Source of the DNA: Immersiella caudata
Taxonomy: Eukaryota > Ascomycota > Sordariomycetes > Sordariales > Lasiosphaeriaceae
DNA: 28,033 nucleotides
Assembly (NCBI GenBank): GCA_030512335.1
Contig: JAULSU010000009.1
Span: 1-28,033, forward strand
Reading direction: 5' to 3'
Shown here: positions 18,679 through 28,033 of the stretch, piece after piece
How positions within the stretch are numbered: position 1 is the stretch's first letter
Layout of the letters: each line of letters begins with the position of its first letter
Notes under the pieces: generated by a model
Seen by the model: the letters and a program-made list of their open reading frames with translations, nothing else
Told to the model about the DNA's origin: nothing
Database searches by the model: none
Program-made: the position numbers and the translations under genes

Positions 18679-18895
18679 ATGGCCTTCCTCGACAAAAGGT
18701 ATGTCGGCATCCCTCTCCGTTCTGCTGTTTGGCTCAATGCTGATTTAGCTTTCTTCCTCATACAGATGTTGCTCCTCAGACCTCGAATCGTCCACTCCAC
18801 CGCAAGCCCAGCACATTCTCGACGCTTCAAATTGCACACTAGGCAGGCGCTGCTCAAAAGCTCAACGGAAGCCGCCAGCCTCAGCCGGCGACTAA
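18679..18895 (+). CDS. Tiny spliced hypothetical protein, 49 aa
   Basis: Exon 1 (18679-18698) encodes MAFLDK plus two bases of Arg7. The 67-nt intron 18699-18765 has a consensus GTATGT donor, a GCTGAT branch-like site and the pyrimidine-rich acceptor TTCTTCCTCATACAG. Exon 2 (18766-18895) continues RCCSSDLESSTPPQAQHIL and ends ASAGD. The intron signals are among the best in the window, so a spliced transcript is likely. Whether the 49-residue product is functional is less clear. It has four Cys, is hydrophilic, and has no signal peptide. I do not recognise it. Without splicing, the same ATG reads through a 114-codon frame. The large inverted repeat would lie in its leader or promoter. Confidence 0.45.
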
Positions 18896-19009
18896 GGCCG
18901 TTTTATTGCGAGTGCACTCTGACAGGGTGTGCAGCGGGGGGCGCCAGAAAATGCTGCAGCTTGTTGGCGTTGGTGGGCGATGGTCTAATCGTAGCAGCCA
19001 CAGAGGAAG

Positions 19010-19182
19010 ATGGCGTCGGATAATCAACTCGGGATGCTTCAGAGCATAGTAAGTGGAGTTGGCTCAGTTGGAAGCATCCTTTGAATCTAACATCGAGGTT
19101 TCTATAGAAGATTGCCCGACCGGGAAACGTCGATAAACTGGCCGGTCACAACCCGTACTTCGGGTTGTTCAAACTTGAATAA
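19010..19182 (+). CDS. Tiny spliced reading frame, 37 aa; separate gene or upstream ORF of the C2H2 gene
   Basis: Exon 1 (19010-19048) encodes MASDNQLGMLQSI. The 59-nt intron 19049-19107 has GTAAGT, an ATCTAACAT branch site and CTATAG. Exon 2 (19108-19182) gives KIARPGNVDKLAGHNPYFGL and ends FKLE before TAA. The phases agree (0/0), and the three splice signals are near consensus, which is unlikely by chance in so short a frame. The Gly/Asn/Pro/aromatic ending looks protein-like, but I do not recognise a family. The stop is only 111 nt before the C2H2 start at 19294, so this may be a spliced upstream ORF in that gene's leader instead of an independent gene. Confidence 0.5.
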
Positions 19183-19293
19183 CAAAGCCAACATTTCAGC
19201 CTCGCAACTCTGCCAAAAACCCACAACTTGAACGCTCAACCACAGCGATATATCCTTGGGAAGAGATTCCCACCTCACAAAATCAGCTCAATT

Positions 19294-20283
19294 ATGGAGG
19301 ACTTCGACTTCTTCCCCGATACCCGGACTCCGGGGGACCCAATTCTGGGGCTCAATCCGGATCCGGGTTTGCCGCAGCCTCTGGACTGGCACGTCGATAG
19401 TGTCGACCCATTTTACGTTCGCGGATCCCACTGGTTACCCGAGCCGGAAATGCCCAATCCATATCAAGAAATGGCGGCCACCACAATGGGGTCCTTTGGA
19501 ATCACAATGAGTGGCCAGCAGCCTGACGTTGACCCCTTCCCCTGTTACGTTGACCACCCTGGCTTCAACCACACGACAACCTTCGTCTTCGCTGGCCAAG
19601 ATTCCCCGACACTGGCACACGGGTACCGCCTGGACATCGGAGAACTCAGCATAGATGGACTAGGTTCATCCCCGACGTCTGAAGGTCTTTCACCAGCGTC
19701 GCAGCAGATGTTCCCATTGTCACCACTTTCGCCAGTGGCACCTCTCGGGTTACCTCAAGAACCCGTTTACACGGAGTGGGCCTTCTCGAACACTTCAAAC
19801 ATTGCGACTGAGGTCAACACAGGATTGAGTCTTCCGTTGCACAGGATTGGAAGCGTGCCACCAGTCAGGACCCGAGAACTCCGGTCACGACGGAAAGGCT
19901 CCGCCAAACCAGGTCCTCGTTCACAGATCCCTAAGTATGCAACCGCAACCAACGCTCGTTGCCATGAACGCGTCCAATGCTAACCGAAGGAAAACATGTA
20001 CAGGAGAAGACTTCGTATGGAACGCCCTGATTTGTACGGCGAGCAGTGTGAATACTGCCAGAATTGTTTCGCATACGCAGGTGATCTCAACAAACATGTC
20101 ATCGCCAAGCACTATGACGACCTGGGAAAGACCAAACCAACGTATCACTGCACGGTTGGCGACTGCTCACGAGTATACACCAGAGGCGATCGTCTCTACC
20201 GTCACAAAGTGGCCAAACATGGCTGGAAAAAGGGCGGGAACAGGAGCAGCGCGAGGGCTGTGAACGAAGGACATGAGAATTAG
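19294..20283 (+). CDS. C2H2 zinc-finger transcription factor, 306 aa, 2 exons
   Basis: Exons are 19294-19934 and 20004-20283. The 69-nt intron has a GTATGC donor, a TGCTAACC branch site and a TACAG acceptor, and splicing restores Lys214 and joins RSQIPK to RRLRMERPDL. Residues 1-190 are acidic and Pro/Ser-rich (MEDFDFFPDTRTPGDP...), suited to an activation region. A basic patch RTRELRSRRKGSAK (about 193-206) is a likely nuclear localisation signal. Two fingers end the protein: C229-X2-C232-X12-H245-X4-H250 and C263-X4-C268-X12-H281-X4-H286. The frame is open upstream of 19294, but no earlier ATG is in frame, so this ATG is chosen. Target genes cannot be inferred. The gene is bracketed by inverted repeats at 18420-18643 and 20484-20619. 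Confidence 0.88.
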
Positions 20284-20483
20284 CGGTACACAGGGGTTTG
20301 CGAGGAGCTTTCCCCTTTTGGCATTCTGGTTTTGTTTTTCTTTGCCGTTCTATGTTGTTTGACTTTGCTTTTGGACGAACTTGTGGGGAGCAAGGGACTG
20401 CCGGTACAGAGACACGGAAATGATGATGACGACGACGAGAACATGGAATGTACCTTGTACCTACATGACTCATGATGGCTGTA

Positions 20484-20619
20484 TGTCAGAGCGCCTTCCT
20501 TCGGAATATACTTTATCACATCGATCCTTGTGAGACCCGTGCCAACTTCGCTCAGCGTTGACACTTGCCGCACATGAATCGATGTGATAAAGTGTATTCC
20601 GAAGGAGGACGCGTTGACA
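20484..20619. repeat. Inverted repeat / foldback element of about 136 bp
   Basis: The core arms 20492-20525 and 20578-20611 match at 31 of 34 positions (TTCGGAATATACTTTATCAC against its complement). All three differences are C/T (or G/A) transitions. Matching continues imperfectly outward to TGTCA/TGACA ends (20484-20488 and 20615-20619) and inward through a CCTTGTG-like segment. The 52-nt centre itself contains a small CGCTCAGCG stem. It lies about 200 bp beyond the stop of the C2H2 gene, so it could be part of the 3' region. It has no sequence similarity to the 18420-18643 palindrome. Confidence 0.85.
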
Positions 20620-21556
20620 AGACCGCGTAGCTGGAATCGGCTGCTCAAGCAGTGCGCACCTGCAGAATGTTTGCGGAGAGGACGGTCACTGACGTGTTTC
20701 TCTAAGTCTGGGGTGAAAGGATTCAATCCTGCCCAGCCAGGCCACATATCTACATACAACTATGCATGATGCAACAATGTGACGACGAATGTCGAAACCC
20801 AAAGTTCTGAACCGGATAACTTACCTCTACCAGAAGCCAAGACCATGTCCGTAGGGCTGAAAGCTGCGGTGTACCCGTGCCAGCTGTGCCTCACCGGAAA
20901 CAGCTGCCTGGTTCGTCTAAAGTTCTGACAAAACCCAGCCCTTCGCCCGACAACTCCTTCAGGGGGGTTATCTTTGGAGGTATGTTTGCATCCGTCTCCC
21001 CAAGACAGTAAGTAAATCGTGGAGATGCGGCACATCGACCCCCTGAGTCGGGGCCTGGGACGCACCGAAAGCCGCCCCGTCCGAGTGGGATCAGGCTATA
21101 CCAGGCAATCACCATTTTGTTGTTATTTTGATGCCCGAAAAACAAGGGCGACGCAGGCGTTTCACGTCACCGCCACGTCGGCTATCTGTCACCCCGCCGC
21201 AGGGAATGACATGCGATAGCTCGGATATAGCATGAGGTACTGATGTCGGTGGCAACTGGTTCCCGCTCAGCGACCTTTACCGAAACCGATGATGATCAAG
21301 GCCAACATTGACGCCCTAGGCCCAAATTGCCTGGCAATTAAGGAATCAACGCCCAGATTCCATTTCTCCTGCGTCAGGCGGCAATTCCGAAGTTTCGAGT
21401 TGTATGCGGGGTGCCGAATGAGAGATTACAGATGCAAGTTGTTGGTGGCGTCCAAGTGCGAGCGGAGCTGCAATCTTCATGTAAGTGCCTGGCCCTCGAC
21501 CGAGCCCGCCCTCACATGTGACCAGCCTGCTAATACCAACCTCATGCGGGCTGCAG
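20620..21556. other. Gene-poor intergenic region
   Basis: No supported gene. Isolated consensus donors occur: GTAAGT near 21010 on the plus strand and GTAAGT on the minus strand near 20820-20825. I could not build convincing flanking exons for either. Confidence 0.4.
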
Positions 21557-21557
21557 G

Positions 21558-22182
21558 ATGATGCTGCCATGTCGACACGGAACCCGACGTGTAGACCGAC
21601 ATACCGAGCCGACCCGGACACCGCGTGACCACAAAGCTGCCCTCTCGGTAGTGCAGCAGCCTGCCGTTGGCCCACACCCGCAATCCCATGCATCTCAAAT
21701 GCAAATGCCCAGCCCTGTAGGGCTGGCCGCATCTGCGGAGAGGTGTGGTGGGTTCCACGTCGACGGTTGGCAGGAGCAGCCCAGGACACAGTAAGAACTT
21801 TAACATTGGGCAGTCATAACTGACCACTACCAGCGACGTATCCCTACCAATATCGCGGTTCCACCATATGCCACCCCCAGGACATCCCTATTCCTTCGCG
21901 AATGGAAAAACGCCTTGCCAACGACCCCTGGCGCCCAGACGCGCATCCACACCTCTTTTTGAACAGTTTGGTTATGTGAGCCTAAACCGGCAGGATGGAA
22001 AGGACCAACCGCAGTCCCCTAAACGCGCGCCTGCGTGCATCATCACCAACACCTGGGGAATGCTTCCGTCACCTGCAAGCCATCCTCAAATTTTGACCGC
22101 CTATCCAGGACGATCGGATCCACGGCCTTCCGGATGCTTGTTTTTTTGTTTCGGGACCTCTCATTCGATTCCTGATCTCTAA
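21558..22182 (+). CDS. Weak candidate: spliced reading frame of about 193 codons, or non-coding spliced RNA
   Basis: An intron-like segment 21481-21556 (GTAAGT, TGCTAAT, CTGCAG) is followed by an ATG at 21558. A second intron-like segment 21791-21833 (GTAAGA, AACTGACC, CTACCAG; 43 nt) joins a frame that runs open to the stop at 22182. The deduced sequence (MMLPCRHGTRRVDRHTEPTR..., later MPPPGHPYSFANGKTPCQRP) is rich in Arg, Pro, His and Ser, and it looks more like translated GC-rich spacer than a folded protein. I recognise nothing. The chained splice signals are the only support, so a spliced non-coding transcript or chance is just as likely. Confidence 0.2.
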
Positions 22183-23634
22183 TCATTTCCTAGCCGATGA
22201 ATCACACCGGAGTTAAAGAAACAGATGTACAGAATTTTGCTCACCCGATCATCCCTTTCCAGGACCGGGCTTCGGTCTCGGCTCTGGCCCCCTCCAAGTC
22301 CGATCTGGCCCCCACCCACAAACAAAGCCTCAGGCTAGCAGGGCACAAAACAGGAAAATACTTAGAACGCCATATAAACATCCAATCAATCGTATTAGCT
22401 AATCCCGCCTGTCCTCCTTCACCCCGCCAGGGATCCCCCTAAAATCTGCCTCACCAAAAACGGGTTCGGTCAGGTCCCCAGTCCTAGCCAAGGTCTCAGC
22501 AAGCCGCGCCTTCCGGACCGCGGTTCGGACCCCTCTCATCCCCCCACCAGCGCGTATCCGAAAAGGTGGAGACGCGGCACGAAACAAGACCCGCGCCAAC
22601 GTAGAAACTGACCCCTCGGGCCGGGTGGCTTATCTAGCGTCCCAACGCTGAAACAATCGCCAACGCTCGGCGCCATTCATGGCCGGTTCACTGATAACGC
22701 ATCCTCCCCTAAATCCACAAGCGCCTTCCTCCTCTCGTATTGCACCCATCCCATTCACCGAATAGACGCGCCAAACAAACCATCGGTGTCTTCCCGGCGT
22801 TGCATCGGTGCACCAGCCGAACCAAAGCCTCCAAGTGGCTGACGCCGCACGCGCCACACATTTCCCACGCTCTCACTCGTCACCTCGCATAATCCCTTTT
22901 ACTAGATCTCGGACTCGCATCCACCTGGTTTCTCGGATAAAAGTGGGGTTGACAGGGCCCGGGGTTGACATCCCCAGCTCGAATCCTTCCGCGCGCGTCA
23001 TGAAAAGGACAGAACACGAGACCTAGTTGGAAAGAAGGGAAAAAAAAGATTCCAGATGAAGGGTGACGGGCGTGCATTAGTGCGGTATTCACAGAGTATC
23101 CGACTTTCGCATGCGTACCTTGATAATTTACCAGAAACAAAAGGTGAAAGCTGACAGAAGCGGGAAAGAGATCGCCGTGTCGTGTCATGTCGCATCGGTA
23201 GCTGATGCGGAGACGGGCACGGATGCGGATCCAGACTAGATCCATCCACCATAAGCACTGTCTTGCCGAGTGAGACGGCTATGTACCAGGCTTAGATGTC
23301 TTGGTCATGGGACTTTGCCGGTGCCCCTGGAGAGATTTTTTCTCGCCAATTATGGGCGAGGGAATCCGCGATACGGGGTGAGCCCCCGAGTAAGAGAGAT
23401 GGGACGGAATGTGTTTTCGAAACGGAGCTAAAAGGTCGGGAGATGACCTGCAAGATGGTGTGAGTTTTGTGATTTGGAGATGTGAACATGGGGCTTCAGG
23501 GTTTTGTAGTGCTTTGCTTATAGTTGGTCGTCATACGGAGCCGAGGATTGGGGAAGAGCGAGGAACGCAGGAAGGAATGGGGGGTAAAATGCCCAAGTTT
23601 GGGTCATGTCATACCCGGGTGAGGGGTCGGACTT

Positions 23635-23651
23635 GGGGGGGGGGGGGGGGG
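23635..23651 (+). repeat. Homopolymer G tract (17 G)
   Basis: Seventeen consecutive G occur in a purine-rich stretch that continues GAGAAGAGGAGGAAG. Such runs can form G-quadruplex-like structures and are also prone to sequencing and assembly length errors, so the exact count is uncertain. Confidence 0.9.
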
Positions 23652-23768
23652 AGAAGAGGAGGAAGAAAGGAAGGCATTCACAGCACAGCAATGGGGCACT
23701 GGCGCTTTTGATAGAAAGTTTGTGGAGCAACAATTGTTACTGCCTGGTATTTAACTACTCAAGGGTGC

Positions 23769-23784
23769 TGTGTGTGTGTGTGTG
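23769..23784 (+). repeat. (TG)8 dinucleotide microsatellite
   Basis: Eight TG units in a row lie in non-coding sequence. No functional role is apparent. Confidence 0.9.
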
Positions 23785-24110
23785 AAAATTCAACGTCTGC
23801 CTGGACGGGTGTTGTACCCAGATGAGTGCTGCCCCCACATGCCCAATGCTGCCATTCCGTGTGTCTGCACCTCGCAACATGACAAGGAGACTGCTAGGAA
23901 AATTAAGGAAATGATATCGTGTATCGTGAAGTGCCGTAGCCGTCGTGCCAGCTGAGATGCCCCATGCTATGCCCGTGCCCCCCTTTCCCCCTAGTGTGCG
24001 CCGAAGATATGGAATCAAATTCAAGTAAAGAGAGTGCGTGCCCATACGCCAGATAACCCAACCAACTAGAGATCTCAGAGACGGCCGATGTTCGCAACAG
24101 GGGTGACGAC

Positions 24111-24592
24111 TCAAGGTCTGCTGCTGCTACCAGATCCAGATCCGGAGGGCTTGGCAGGGTTAGCCCATGTGGGTTGTATCATGGCGTGATAGGGTCGCCA
24201 CTCACATTGCTAGAAGACCAAGTGTTGGAACTGCTACCGCCTCCGCTCGAGCCCGACGTGTATGAGCTGGTGTAGCGCGTCGAGCTGGATCCCGAAGTGC
24301 TAGAGCTTCCGCTATACGTATTAAAGACGATGCCGGGTTTGAGGATGCCGAGAGCCGACGAGTGCTTCAGGAGAGAGTTCCAGTCCGTCTTGTCCGAAGA
24401 TGATGAGCCGTTGTTGCTGCCCGACATCTTGTATCCGTACGGAGTGAAGGATGAGGTGGGTGGAGGGGAATCGCTAGTCTTGATGGGAGGAAGCGGAGGT
24501 GAGTCTGATTGTTTGATTCGAGGTGAAGATGGTTGGTTGTCCGGTGGTTCGCTGCGTGCCTTGGGCCATGAATCTCGACGTTCGGTCTTCAT
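24111..24592 (-). CDS. Small Ser/Gly-rich hypothetical protein, 2 exons
   Basis: Exon 1 (24592-24206) starts ATGAAGACCGAACG and gives a Pro/Ser-rich N terminus (SPPLPPIKTSDSPPP). It then reads DKTDWNSLLKHSSALGILKP and a run of Ser/Gly/Thr/Tyr. A GTGAGT donor at 24205, a GGCTAACC branch site and an AAG acceptor at 24150 define a 56-nt intron. The second exon (24149-24111) reads PSGSGSGSSSRP then TGA, continuing the same Ser/Gly bias, which supports the intron. Without splicing the frame stops at 24179 after GDPITP. The total is 141 aa. A TATATAAA at 24599-24606 on the sense strand lies only 7 nt before this ATG. If it is the core promoter, translation would start at the internal ATG at 24427 (MSGSNNGSSSS, 86 aa). 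I do not recognise a family. Confidence 0.55.
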
Positions 24593-25292
24593 GGTGTCTT
24601 TATATACCAAAGGGAGCTTGAAGCTGGTAGTCGTGCAGGTGTGTATCCTAAGGTGTGTAGGAGCTGTGTAAGTGACTAGCTGCTGAAATCGAATGGGCAA
24701 ACCGCATCTGCGAGCCAGCCCTAAATTGTTGCCTAGCAATGGAAGCAAGGCATTGGCATCGATTTGGAGAGAAGGGTAGAGTGAAAGATACATGATCGGG
24801 GGATGACCGCACTTGACGAGCTTCTTCGGCACTGGGTGTGATTGGCCGAGCCCTAGAGCAGGGGGGTCCCTGAGGATCCAGCGTCCTTCTGCTTGCCAGA
24901 ATAGGCTAGAAGGATATGACCCGAATTGAGCGCTTTTCATCACAAAAGTGCGAAGCTGGGATTTCCGAATGCGATGTGACCGATGGAAGCCCCGGTCGCC
25001 GTCGGTGACGTTTCACGCCGCGTGCAGGCCTTTGAGCCGCACATGGCATGCAGCCACTTTTCCCTAGGACGCCACTGACTGCGTGACTGCGTGACTCCCG
25101 GCCCTGTCAGGCACGCACACATGTGCACGCTCCTTCGGCAGCAGCTGCCTGCCTGGATGGCTGAGGAACGGGGCTCGCCCCGCTGAGCCTCGGATCCGAT
25201 CCGTCGCTCCCAGGACGGGACTTCCAGGGGGGCGCGAACCCACGAATCCACGCCCGCCCTACGACCTCGGTGTACTCAGCCCATCAGCTCGC
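24593..25292. other. Intergenic between two minus-strand genes
   Basis: This 700-bp stretch contains the promoter side of the Ser-rich gene, including the TATATAAA at 24599-24606, and the 3' flank of the Zn2Cys6 gene. A small tandem GACTGCGT repeat occurs near 25077-25095. The minus-strand frame is open upstream of 24592 to 24943, but that part has no coding character that I trust. Confidence 0.45.
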
Positions 25293-27425
25293 CTATTCCG
25301 TTGCCTGCCCGAAAGTGAAGTCAACACTTATCAACTCTTCCCACCACTCACTATCGAAGTCAATTGACGGAACGCTCGCCGTAGGGTCAATGTCCATGGC
25401 CAACGGCCCACCATTAGCCTCTGGTAGGTAGGTGCGGCTGTTGCTGATGCCGCTGCACCTCATCAGCAGGACCCTGTTTCGACAGGTACCAAGAGCCAAT
25501 CCAGCGCATCTTTTCTGCTGACATCCCCAAGAACGAATACCCATCCTCGATATATCTGATCTTTCGCGCGCCCGCGGCTTCCGCCTGGCCCCCTCGGCTG
25601 AGGTGGTCACTGAGTTGTCGCGCGAGAGTGACAAAGTCCATAGCTTTTCGGGCCTCGGCCTGATTCCAATCCGAGTCATTCAAGAATAGGAGCCGCGTGA
25701 CCGTGATCAAGGTAAAGGAGAAGTAGGAGAAGACCTGACAAGGCAAGTAAGGGATTTGCTCCGCCGGGTTGTTCAGGTATGCGACCAAGTAGCTCTTCGC
25801 AGCTTCCAGGCAGAACCAAAGCGCTTCGGACCGCCACGCCGCCCCATCCGCGAAGGCAGATGTAGGATTCATGTAGATGACTGGCTCGTAGAGCCTCACA
25901 AGGATCCCCTTGTAGCAAAGGTCGAACATGCCTGCATAGTTTCAACGTCATCAGCGACTGAACACATCACCAACATCTATGGGGGCCGGTCGACTGACAT
26001 GATGCTCGGATTTCTGGCGGTGTCTCTTTCCGCAAGGCTTCCAACTCTCTCTTGACGGATGTGAGAACCATGTGGGACGCCCCAGTAAACTCAACTGGCT
26101 CGCTTCCATCCATCTCAGGGTTAGGAAACGTATAGTGCGTCCTGCACCCAACATGCAGCATCTGGACTAGTATCGATAGGAATCGGTCTGACTCAAACTC
26201 CGCAGTGCTTTCAATGGCCTGTCGACACGTTCTCAGGTAGGCGGAGTAAGGGCACATCGGCATGTGATAGAATAGGGACGTAGCACTGTGAAAGCATCAG
26301 AAGCTGTCAGGGGAAGACGTGAGGTGAAGCAAGCTTACAGTGAGTTCAGATAAAAGACGCCAAGCATCGCCCGCATGTCCTCGAGAGTATGTGGGCGCCT
26401 TGCCTTGAAGCCTTTAACGCGCCTCGCCTCGTCCAACAGGTGGTTCGGCGTATTGGTGCGCGGCCTCCCTGGCTTACCGAGGCCGGCCTCGAGTGCCATT
26501 CCAACCAACAACTGAAACAGCGCTGTGCCCCCATAGTCGATGCAGAAGTTGAAGTGATTCGCCCTAGGTCCGATTACCACCAGCAGCCCCTCGAGTGCTT
26601 CACGCACCCATCGCAACTCACCAGCCAATGTACAACAAGAGCCCCTGAAGGAGTTCTAGTCGTCGCTCTTGCACAACTAAGACATGGTGCGAGACGTGCT
26701 GGCGCACCCATTGCGCCACTTCCCGCTGCGTTTCCGCCGTCTGCGGCGCGATGATCTGAATGATTACACGAAACAGAAATGGCCGACTCTGAAAGAGCTC
26801 GTCAGGCGCAACTTCTGGGCTGATGGGAACGAATGGGAATTTCGGCGAGTATTCCGATCGGTACAAGTTCAAAAATCTCTCCGCTTCGTCACCTGTGACT
26901 TGGAAGCCAGGGACAACCTCAAAGCTACCGGCTCGTGGGGCGTATCTGGCGGAACGACTGACTGGTGGCGGAGGGTTTTGCAGTGATTCCAGGGGAAGAC
27001 CAAAGGTAGGAGGAGTGCTTGAGTTGCTCAAAGTCGGTGTGGCCAGTTGCTGCAGCCCCTGGCTGGCGCTGAGCAGAGACATGATGCCGTCGAGCTTCTC
27101 CTCCAGTTGGCCAACTCGCCTACCCAGTGTCAGATACGGCTACTCCAATACTTGAGTGGGTTGACTGTTGTTGCACTTACGTTGACGGCCCTCGCCTCCG
27201 CCTCTCGTTTTGCTCAGGCATGGAGCAGGGGCGCTTGAGCCGTGTGCATCTGGAAATCGCCAGAACATGTGAGCCTCTCCGACCACGGTTGCAAGATGAG
27301 CTGGCTTACCTCTGACAGCTGCCGGTCCCAGGCCCACTAGACAAAGAGCACTTCGTTTTGGACCGATTGCAGTACGCACATGCTCGGGGTCGGTCCTTGT
27401 GGTTGTCGCCGGTAGAGTCGGCCAT
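25293..27425 (-). CDS. Zn2Cys6 fungal transcription factor, 7 exons, about 593 aa
   Basis: Proposed exons are 27425-27310, 27249-27181, 27119-26622, 26563-26339, 26285-25999, 25931-25490 and 25437-25293. Introns are 52-67 nt with donors GTAAGC, GTAAGT, GTGAGT, GTAAGC, GTCAGT and GTACCT, and all phases agree. The binuclear zinc cluster is Cys16, 19, 26, 37, 40 and 47 (ACAYCNRSKTKC...GSCQRCTRLKRPC), and its codon for Arg39 is split by intron 1. A helical linker RVGQLEEKLDGIMSLLS follows and probably mediates dimerisation. The middle region (FRVIIQIIAPQTAE..., LFQLLVGMALEAGLGKPG, MLGVFYLNSL) fits the fungal-specific regulatory domain (PF04082). The tail is acidic (DSEWWEELISVDF), as in activation domains. 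The last intron is the least certain: frames must change near 25440-25490 and several acceptors are possible. The regulated pathway cannot be told from the sequence. Confidence 0.88.
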
Positions 27426-28033
27426 ATTTGCGATTTTGCCCGATCCCAGGGCGATGTTGTGACGCGAGGCACGGAAAGTATGGCCAATCGCGCAGCCAAG
27501 CAAACACAACCCGGCAGCAGTCAAGCTCAATACTTACGGAGTGGAATGATGGCGCGAGATGCCAATAGCACCGTAACAAATCGCGAGTCCAAGTCCAACA
27601 AAAGCTGGATCCCAACGCAATGAGCAGCAGGAAACAACCAGCAGGTCGACATCGGCATCGGTCGGCAAATTCGGTGAACCCCTCCCAGCAGCGAATGACA
27701 TCCCAGTTTCGAAAGCCCTGGCAGGGAAAGTGGGGCATCGGTGCCGATTTGCTGGCCGACACCGTCTCCCAGATCCAGTCGGCCGCTCCTTCCACCTAGA
27801 AATTCACGCCACAACAGCCAGACTGTCCACCAACTCGTGAAAGTAGGTAGCCATGCGAGAGCAATTCGAGGAAAGCCTTAAACGGGCTCGGCGACCAAAA
27901 CGCTATGCCACACCCAGATTTTGTCGGCTTTCATCGCATCGAGCGAGTTCCCGGCATCGGCCTTGAACGGCCACCGGCCGTGGTATATCATAACAAATTC
28001 CTGCCAAGATCCAAGATGGAAAATTCTCCTTCT
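27426..28033. promoter_or_regulatory. Upstream region of the Zn2Cys6 gene; no other gene seen
   Basis: The 608 bp to the window edge should contain the promoter and leader of the minus-strand regulator. The sense frame is open upstream of the ATG at 27425 but has no earlier ATG in frame. A GTAAGT on the minus strand near 27533-27538 could be a leader-intron donor, but no AG lies at a suitable distance before the ATG at 27425. No additional coding region is supported. Confidence 0.45.

Larger units (their letters stand above)
22183..24110. other. Gene-poor intergenic region
   Basis: In 1.9 kb no frame on either strand has coding character or coherent splice sites. It contains a 17-base G run (23635-23651) and a (TG)8 microsatellite (23769-23784). 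Confidence 0.5.

Noticed and set aside
20280..20759. Minus-strand frame of 159 codons spanning the second inverted repeat
   Set aside because: It has no ATG at its start, runs through the foldback and the 3' region of the C2H2 gene, and has Ser runs from simple sequence. A nearby minus-strand GTAAGT (about 20820-20825) did not give a coherent upstream exon.
21711..21728. Short perfect palindrome CCAGCCCTGTAGGGCTGG
   Set aside because: An 8-bp arm is expected by chance in this much sequence, and nothing nearby suggests a terminator or binding site.

Overview
The window reads as nuclear DNA of a filamentous ascomycete (Pezizomycotina, probably Sordariomycetes). The support is short introns of about 43-76 nt with GT..AG ends and CTAAC/CTGAC-like branch sites, long pyrimidine-rich leaders, HET-domain and NACHT/STAND allorecognition families, a fungal Zn2Cys6 regulator, and long gene-poor spacers between genes on both strands. 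No tRNA, rRNA, CRISPR array or recognisable transposase was found.

Layout. (1) 842-1653 (+): glutaminase subunit of pyridoxal 5'-phosphate synthase (SNO/PDX2 type), two exons. (2) 1764-3809 (-): a decayed HET-domain gene with an ATA in place of the start, several in-frame stops and several frameshifts. A roughly 350-nt GAAA-type purine tract has expanded in frame inside its HET domain. (3) 4359-5237 (-): Gln-rich FAR1/WRKY-GCM1-like DNA-binding protein. (4) 5699-8377 (+): intact 892-residue membrane-anchored HET protein, followed by an unrecognised 540-residue protein (8573-10195, +) and a small two- or three-exon protein (about 10913-11645, +). (5) 12008-14782 (-): 906-residue NACHT/STAND protein, restored by removing one intron. 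(6) 15431-16702 (-): secreted-then-anchored Pro/Glu/Val-rich single-pass surface protein. (7) 16703-18419: no gene seen. (8) 18420-20619: an 80-bp-arm palindrome, two very small intron-containing reading frames, a C2H2 zinc-finger regulator (19294-20283, +), and a second inverted repeat. (9) 20620-24110: gene-poor, with one weak spliced-frame candidate. (10) 24111-24592 (-): small Ser-rich protein whose last exon lies beyond a clear intron. (11) 25293-27425 (-): seven-exon Zn2Cys6 transcription factor.

How it hangs together. The left half (1.8-14.8 kb) looks like an allorecognition or fungal-immunity neighbourhood: one dead HET gene, one intact membrane HET gene with an unknown same-strand neighbour, and one STAND ATPase. 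The dead gene's start loss and two of its stops are each what a C-to-T change in a CpA context would give, which suggests repeat-induced point mutation acting on a duplicated HET copy. The right half is regulator-rich (C2H2 and Zn2Cys6 factors) and sparse. Its most unusual structure is the near-perfect 80-bp-arm palindrome lying just upstream of a tiny spliced gene. All functional calls come from motif recognition by eye; none was tested by database search.
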